From: Typhlomys cinereus
Lineage: Eukaryota > Chordata > Mammalia > Rodentia > Platacanthomyidae
DNA: 64,000 nucleotides
Assembly: GCA_023101885.1 (NCBI GenBank)
Contig: JALPQD010000087.1
Location: 4,201,951-4,265,950 of the forward strand
Direction: 5' to 3'
Under the pieces are notes generated by a model, which worked only from the letters and a program-made list of their open reading frames with translations, searched no databases and was not told the origin of the DNA. How positions within the stretch are numbered: the stretch's first letter is position 1; the number at the start of each line of letters is the position of its first letter. This document shows positions 57,769 through 64,000 of the stretch, piece by piece. Made by a program: the position numbers and the translations under genes.

Positions 57769-59065
57769 GATGATTCCATTTCCTGCTTTCTCAGTGCCAA
57801 GTTATCTACAACTAAATTCCATAAATAACTCGATAATGTTCTTCAATGTCGTGAATCATGCTACACATTCTGGGGCACTTCTATCTACTGCAGAGTTTCT
57901 GAGTTTCTTATGTCTTAATTTAAAAAATTTATGAGTCCAGGCATAAGACCAATCTCACCTGATACCAGCATCAAAGGAGGGAAGAGCAAGGAAGGAAAGT
58001 GAAGCCAGCGCTCCCGAGCAAAATAGGCCAGTGCTCCTGAGCAAAGCAGAAGCAAATCCTCTCAGTAAAATAGCAGCTTCCCAGGCAGGGAGAGAGAAGT
58101 GTGGCAGGCCACAGTGGACAGGTATAGTAACGGCAAGTCTTCGTCTCTTGCTTCCCTAGCAACACAGCAAGGTGACAAGCCACTCCAGGGCTGCTAACCC
58201 ACAGCCATCCCTGCAGAGCAGAACACTGACCAGTCAGTGGTCAGTTTCTATGGCCAGCAGCTTGGATTCTTCTCTTCTCAATGAAATAGTTTGCCAATTC
58301 TTGTCCCTTATGGGCACAAGCGCTCCCCCAACTGATGACAGGTAGGGTGGGCAACCCTCAGCTGAAGACTTTGCTTCCGGTAATATCACGCACAACTTAC
58401 ACATGCACAAGTCCAGGGTGTGGGTGGCCTGGAGTCTCCGAGCATCACGCCTAGTGTGCCGTAAGCGTTCCTTAAGCCGATTCCTGTCAATCAAGTGTTA
58501 GCACAGGAGGAAGGGCAGTTGAAGTGTCCAGGCCCTGGGAGCAGGGAGCACCTTCTGCCTTGTTCCATCTCTCCACCGACCTACGTCCATAAGAGGCAGG
58601 ATGAAGAAACATACAGCAGCTTCTCCTCCAGCCATCAGTACTGAGCTTTGCCAATCTGATGCCCACAGAAGCTGTAACCCCTAACTTTTCAAACACCCCA
58701 GCCTGCTAGGATGTCTCGATTCTCAAAATGCATTAGCGAGACCCTAACTAGAAAACACACTTGACTGAGAAATCAACGGGAAGGAAGGTCAGACCGCTGT
58801 CATGCCAGGCAGCTGTCACTCAGGGAAGTTTAATCCAGGGCGGCTGTAATCCAGGAGGTCAGCGGTCTGTGATCCTGTACCCATCACGTTTCCCCCAGAA
58901 GGTTCCGCCATGGCCCAGCAAACTCCAGTAAGGCTCTGTCAGGCTGACTCATCCTTGCTTGGCTCTGGTCTGAGATGAGGCAGAACAGAGAATGAATTTT
59001 GAGACGCTCGATTCACCAGATAGAAAGAGGTCAACCAAGGCTGCTGCTCACCAGCTACTAAAGCA
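57769..59065. other. Single-copy sequence
   Basis: No repeat or gene recognised. 58180-58700 carries open minus-strand frames without domains. Confidence 0.4.
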
Positions 59066-59140
59066 GTTCCGGAGCTCAGTGGTAGGGTGCTTGTCCTGCG
59101 GGCCAGGGGTCATGGGTTCAAATAGTGCTGTCTGCAGAGA
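59066..59140 (+). mobile_element. ID-like SINE fragment
   Basis: 'ccggagctcagtggtagggt', 'gcttgtcctgcgggcc' and 'atgggttcaaatagtgctg' keep tRNA-type A and B boxes in the ID arrangement. It is too diverged for a functional tRNA. Confidence 0.6.
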
Positions 59141-59203
59141 GAGTGACAAAGGGCTGCATGAGAAAACTGTTGTGCTCTGGATAATCAAGGAGAGAGATAG
59201 AGA

Positions 59204-59205
59204 AT

Positions 59206-59274
<69 letters not shown>

Positions 59275-59275
59275 G
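59204..59275. repeat. (TG)n(AG)n microsatellite
   Basis: About 48 bp of TG followed by AG units. Further degenerate GA/TG words continue to about 59410. Confidence 0.93.
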
Positions 59276-59410
59276 AGAGAATGAATGTGTGTATGAAAAA
59301 ATGAGGAGCGTGTGTGTGAGGGAGGGAAAGAGAGAATGAGTGTGTATGTATGAAAGAATGAGAAATGTGTATATGAGAGAGAGAGGAAGAGAGAGAGACA
59401 AAGAAAGAGA

Positions 59411-60194
59411 AAGAGATTGATCTCCCCTCTAGAAGCATCCACCATACTTACTATTTGGAGTCATATTCTAATGATGGATGGTTTCTGGAATGTAGTTAAC
59501 TGTTGTCGCTATCATTTACTCTTTACCATTGTAGGACAGAGCAGAGAAGTGATTTCCAGTCTGGAGTGACCTCATGCCTACTCATCAGCTCTCTCCCCTG
59601 TCCTCACTCACAGAGCAGGATCCCACACCAGATTCTAATACGGCTGTCCTTGGCAGACGCAGCGCAGATCACATGGCTGGCAGGCACCTCCCAAACCAGC
59701 AGAGTCCCGGGATGTCTGAATGAGCGTTCCTCTGAAGCAAGGCTTCTGCAGGTCACACTGAAGGGAGATTCTTTACCAGCTATCTAGAGCTGGTGTAAAG
59801 AAGCTCAGATGCACAGCTCTGGGGCAGGGGGCTGCTAGAGAGACCCAGGAGTCAGGACAGAGGCAAGAGGGCAACAAGAGCTGTCAGATGCTGACCTCTT
59901 CCTGAAGGGGCGCGGTTTTCAAAACAGGACTCGCAATGATGCGAAGGAACCTTCCCTGCCTTGAACTGCATTCAGAAACTAAGAGTTTTGACTGAGATCA
60001 GAGCCCACAAAGTGACCAGGGTGGAACAGCTTTGCTAAGAGGACCCACCTCTGGGAACAAATGTTCCCGTCCATTGTAGCCCGTTACTAGATAGCATCTT
60101 TTCACATCTTCAGTTAAGATGATTTTTACATTCTACTTGTGGACTTGTATCTGGATTACAAGATAGTTCAGCAGGTAATGGGGGCTTGCTGCCT
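59411..60194. other. Single-copy sequence
   Basis: No repeat or gene recognised. Confidence 0.4.
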
Positions 60195-60275
60195 GTTGCA
60201 GTCAGCCTGCATGGTTGCTGATAAATGACCATCAACGGCTTAAGGGAACAAGGGGTTTATTGTTTCTTACGACAG
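60195..60275 (-). mobile_element. 'Family B' 3' end fragment, inverted
   Basis: 'tgttgcagtcagcctgcatg', 'ttgctgataaatgaccatca', 'gggaacaaggggtttattg' are the reverse complement of the family B terminus at 52170-52258. It lies about 100 bp upstream of a plus-strand copy. Confidence 0.8.
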
Positions 60276-60373
60276 TGCTATAGCACATGTGTGGAGGTAG
60301 AGATACCTTGTGGGAATGAGTTCTTCTACCATGTGGGTTCTGGGAATTGAATTCTGGTCATCAGTTTTGGCAA

Positions 60374-60745
60374 TGTCATAGTTAGGCACAGATGTCAACT
60401 TGACTGTTGAGGGTTTGAGCTCTAGGCACATTTGTGGAGAATTAGTGGTTGGGTTAAGCCTAGAGCAAACCTGCAGAGATTGTCTAGCTGATGGGGAAGG
60501 CCCAGCCTATAGTGGGTGGGACTAGGTCCTGAACAGATGAATAAAATACTGGTTGAGGAAGGTGGCATCCTTCTGTACATTTGGCCAGACATACTGGTCT
60601 GGCAAGTAAGGATTGTCCCTCTCTCAGCTGTTGTGTAGAAATGGTGTGGCCAGTTCCCTTGGTCTGAGTGCTGGTGCATGCTCTCCCATCAAGCTGGACT
60701 GAGAACTGTAACCAGTAATCATAAGAGAGAATCCGTTTATCAGTG
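60374..60745 (+). mobile_element. LTR-like dispersed repeat, 'family B', 3'-truncated
   Basis: Starts tgtcatagttaggcacagat, contains 'gggtttgagctctaggcaca', 'tgggtgggactaggtcctga', 'gctggactgagaactgtaac', and stops before the 'aataaaccc...gcaaca' end. Confidence 0.78.
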
Positions 60746-62032
60746 GATTTCCATGTCAACTTTCCACGTTCCACATAGCAAACCAGTTCTTATTTCTGTT
60801 GGTATCCATGAAATCTTGCATTACCCAGCCCTAATGCATGTGTGTGCTAAGACTTCTTATCAATTATAACATGCTACATATAAGGTTTCTGTTATATGCA
60901 AGGTTGTAAGGTGAGAGACATTTAGGGTTAGGAATGTTGGAGTGGGAGGGGTGAGCTCCCTATGGACAGTTGCACATCATAAAAGGACAAGCCCATTGGA
61001 GCCCTGTTAAGTCAACTAACAAAAACAAGTTTCAGCCATCAAAGAATTTCCCAGCCAGGCAATGAGTGCTCAAGCAGCAACTTGCCAGACATCTCTGTGA
61101 GGTTCTTCCCCTTGCAATCAGGCCGTTAGTTTAAAACTTTTCAGCCATTAATAATTCAGTGTTTGTCATCTAATGCAATATCATTTTTCCACACCCAGTT
61201 CTGACACGACAATCCAGAGAAGACCAGCCAGGCTCCTGTTGATGAGATGGAAGCCAGTGGAAGAAATGTGCCTCCATTCCCAGTGCACCGCTGATGGATT
61301 TTTAGTGCAATTACTGAATTACTGGTCATGAACATTTTTTCATTAAAAGTAAACATGTCAGAGATCACTCTGCAGAGTAGTAAATGCAGAGCGCTGTAAT
61401 TCCTCAGAACTTATAAACGAATAAATAAATAAAGCCGGGTGAGACGTGCATAACAGCACTGCTCCATACACTCTCCTTCTGCCGAGCAAAATAAATAAAT
61501 GATGGCAACATATTCACCATCTGGGAAGAAATTTCTAGAAGACATACGACAAGAATCAGCATCACAGGGGTGTCATATTTTAATTATGTATCCAAATGAC
61601 TTAGTGAGGAGAGCAAGGGCTGCAGATTACTTTCGCAGGAAGGAGACATGACCCGTGAATAATGATGCACAGAAAGCCACGGCAAAGGGAGATCCGCATG
61701 ACTGTGCTGTGTGCGCCCGGGAGACGGGAAGCAAGATCACTGTAAATAAATGTCAAATTCCCTGCCCAGTGGCCAAGAAATATCAAAAAGGAATTTGAGG
61801 TGGAGAGAAGTTCAGTGGCATGATGCTGAGGGGGTGCAGGGAGCAAACACAGGCTTGTGGAACCAGAGGCAGGTTTTGGGGACCACCTGGATCAGGAGAA
61901 AATCTGCTGTGCCTGTCAACTAGCATCTGTTTGTTCCTGCGGAGAGAAAGGGCACCAGTGGCCATATTTCATCTATAGTCCATGGTACCAAACCAGGTGG
62001 CTTGTTTGGATTGGAGATTGATTGATTGCCTC
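60746..62032. promoter_or_regulatory. Single-copy sequence with candidate conserved non-coding element
   Basis: 61130-61800 is repeat-free and contains 'agccattaataattcagtgt', 'ttagtgcaattactgaatta', 'tcatattttaattatgtatc' and 'tgaataatgatgcacag'. It is the longest such stretch in the window. Conservation is untested. Confidence 0.35.
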
Positions 62033-62095
62033 ATGCATCCTAGGTTGAACTCACTAAGTAGTCAAGAATGACCTTGAACTTCTTGCCTTCCTGGC
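62033..62095 (-). mobile_element. B1 SINE fragment
   Basis: 'tgaactcactaagtagtcaa' and 'gaatgaccttgaacttcttg' match reversed B1. Confidence 0.5.
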
Positions 62096-62225
62096 CTGGT
62101 TATCGTGAAGGGCTGGGTGTGGTCACTGTGGGGGCTGGGTGCAGCCATTGTGACAGGCTGTGTGTGGTCATCGTGAGAGGCCTGGTCATCTTGAGAGGCC
62201 TGGTCATCTTGAGGGGTCATCTGTG
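62096..62225. repeat. Short degenerate minisatellite
   Basis: Units of 'ggtcatcntgagaggcct' (about 19 bp) at 62167-62220, preceded by related 'gctgggtgtggtcactgtgg' units of about 27-30 bp. Confidence 0.7.
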
Positions 62226-63042
62226 CTTCTGTGTTTCGTTAATGAGAGGTACTGCGTGAGCCGCCTGCCACTCACCGAGGCTCCTGCTCACTTGCAGTCA
62301 GTCTTCCCGTGTTCCTTCCACAGATGACATCACACCCCAAGTTTGCCAGCACCTAGGGCACTCAGCAGCGCATGATAGGAAAGTCAGGGCCCAAAGCAAT
62401 CATGATACTGACCAAGGCCAAGTTCCTGGTTGCAGTCAGAGTCCAATAGCTCCAAGTCTCAGGTCTTGCAAGTTTCTGAATTTCCCCAAAATAGAATTCC
62501 CAAGAGACAAATCCAGGCCAAACTACCTTCACCTGGGTCCATGGGAGAGAACCATAGATTTCAGCAAGGTGTCACAATCTAGAATCATCTTTTAAACAAT
62601 TGATCAGGGTTGCAATTGCAGTTCCAATAAAAAACAGATCAGGAAATCAAACAAAGACGCCCAAGCCCAAAGGGTCATCGTGCAGCATCTGTGCCCGTAA
62701 CAGTCACACTTCTGCTTTGGAGGATCAACAGTATCCACAGGGCTCAGTCACCTGGCAGGAGGACAAATGCTGGTGATATTATAGCTACATTCAACAGCAA
62801 TATGGCTTGCGCGATCCCAGAGATTCGCTTTTAATTACAAAGGCAAGAACCCCCCGAATCCTCTTGAACTCTTTAAATAATAAGACCAGCTCACAGACAG
62901 AGACACCAAAGCAGGTGGACTAATTAAGTGTCAGGACTGTGACCAGTCAGAAGACAGCCAGGCTTCTGGCTGTGAAAACTAATAAGATTGGGAGTGACTT
63001 GGAAGGGAGACCCGAGTGTGAACCCTGCCTGAGCTTTGCCTA
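62226..63042. other. Single-copy sequence
   Basis: No repeat or gene recognised. Confidence 0.4.
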
Positions 63043-63198
63043 TGGGTTTGGGGTGCAGAGCAGCTGCTGGGCACTGCTGTTGAGGAGAGAGGAGAGTTTT
63101 ACTTTTGAGAAACGCACCCTGTGGGTTTGGGGTACACAGCGGCTATGGGGTATCTGCTGGGGGAACAGGAGTGTTTTACTTTTGAGAAGCAGCCCCTG
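63043..63198. repeat. 79-bp imperfect tandem duplication
   Basis: 'tgggtttggggt' begins at 63043 and 63122. Both units continue with a 'gcagc..ctg..' section and 'gttttacttttgagaa'. Confidence 0.85.
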
Positions 63199-64000
63199 TA
63201 CTGAAATCTGAGCAATAGCTCCTTGCACAGCTATGAAGGTCACCTTGACATTTACTAGTGACTCCACCCCAGGCTGCCTGTCCCGCTCAGACACAGATCT
63301 ACTCACTGAACAAGGCCACATGGTGCATCTGCCCTTCTTGCCTTACATGTGAATCCCCCCAGAGATAACTACTGCCACCGGCCCCGCTGCCCCCTCTTCG
63401 CCAGAGAACATGGCAAATCTCAAGGCATAGCTTGGAAGATTGCAGGAGCTGATAACTGCAAGTTTGAAGACTAGGGAGCATAAATAAAAATGGAAAGAGT
63501 CCACTTAAGAAAGAATTTTACACATTCTTTTTTAAAGAGGCCATAATTGCCTTGGGTGTGAGAGTAGCAAAGGCAAACCCGAGCCATTTACAAAGCAATT
63601 AGGTGTATCCTGGGGAAAACATGACATTAAAAAGAAGATTACAGTCCATCTCTCAGAGCCGTCCCTGTGCCCCGCGGGGTCCTTTGCTTTAAACGTGCAG
63701 TTGAGGAGCCGACCTAGTCTGGATATCTGATGAGGTTCTACGTGGGGAGCAGCTGAGGGCCGAGGGCTGGTTCATTACCACCCGCTAACAGCCCACCTCT
63801 GCTGCTTATGACAGAGCCACCATGCCCCAAATATAATTGGATGCTCTTCCCCATAAAAACCCCAGAATCACCAGTAGTCACTGACAGGTGACAGACAAGG
63901 ACTAAGTCGGCAAAACACAGAAATCCCAAGGACGTGTTAACAAAGTGGAGAGTTGATTCTATGAAGGAGAGAGGAAAGTAAAGAAAAAGAGAGGAAGCAG
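63199..64000. other. Single-copy sequence, no gene recognised
   Basis: 63530-63700 is repeat-free and could be conserved non-coding DNA ('gaggccataattgccttggg', 'caaagcaattaggtgtatcc'). No exon is supported. Confidence 0.4.

Noticed and set aside
59066..59140. Possible tRNA gene
   Set aside because: The A and B boxes are those of an ID-like SINE; the sequence does not close a proper cloverleaf and lacks tRNA gene context.

Overview
This is a mammalian, almost certainly rodent, genomic window with no protein-coding host gene that I can support. The evidence is a dense set of tRNA-derived SINEs of the rodent B2 superfamily (head motif gggctggagaggtggctcag), B1 (7SL-type) and ID-like SINEs, a long L1 retrotransposon, solo LTRs and many CA/CT microsatellites. 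There are no convincing spliced exons, no open coding frame of normal gene length outside L1, and no RNA genes other than SINE-borne tRNA-like heads. The dominant SINE has a body unlike mouse B2. It resembles what is described for jerboas (DIP-type), so a dipodid-like rodent is possible; this species guess is low confidence.

Layout. 1-4 kb: mostly single-copy sequence with a 47-bp minisatellite (1275-1545) and an AP-1/TGIF-MEIS-type palindrome pair (553-582). 4-9 kb: an LTR-like dispersed repeat ('family A'), SINEs, and a CpG-rich minus-strand patch (6061-6450) that may be a decayed processed pseudogene. 10-13 kb: three 5'-truncated L1 3' ends in one orientation. 13-18.5 kb: B3/B4-like SINEs, microsatellites and single-copy sequence. 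18.6-26.6 kb: the centrepiece, a solo LTR followed by a near full-length L1 (5' leader, ORF1, ORF2, 3'UTR). Its ORF2 is split by two young SINEs in opposite orientations, each with a clear target-site duplication (TSD). 27-35 kb: single-copy sequence, two further LTRs, and a second LTR-like family ('family B'). 35-48.8 kb: a mixture of SINEs, family A copies, an antisense L1 3' end with a perfect 21-bp TSD, and an old antisense L1 ORF2 fragment. 49-64 kb: repeat-poor stretches that look like conserved non-coding DNA, interrupted by TG-rich and GA-rich arrays and a few repeats.

How it fits together: L1 machinery supplied reverse transcription for the SINEs. Nested insertions give relative ages: L1 is older than its two SINEs; the 18.6-kb LTR is older than its SINE; family A at 44 kb is older than its SINE. 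The L1 here is dead: a nonsense codon and frameshifts in ORF1; frameshifts, an apparent loss of an endonuclease active-site Asn, an RT-downstream deletion and a nonsense codon in ORF2; plus the two SINEs. The AT-rich, homeobox-motif-rich single-copy stretches suggest a gene desert or large intron near a developmental gene (inference). I found no evidence for a new biological system; the most informative observations concern retroelement structure.
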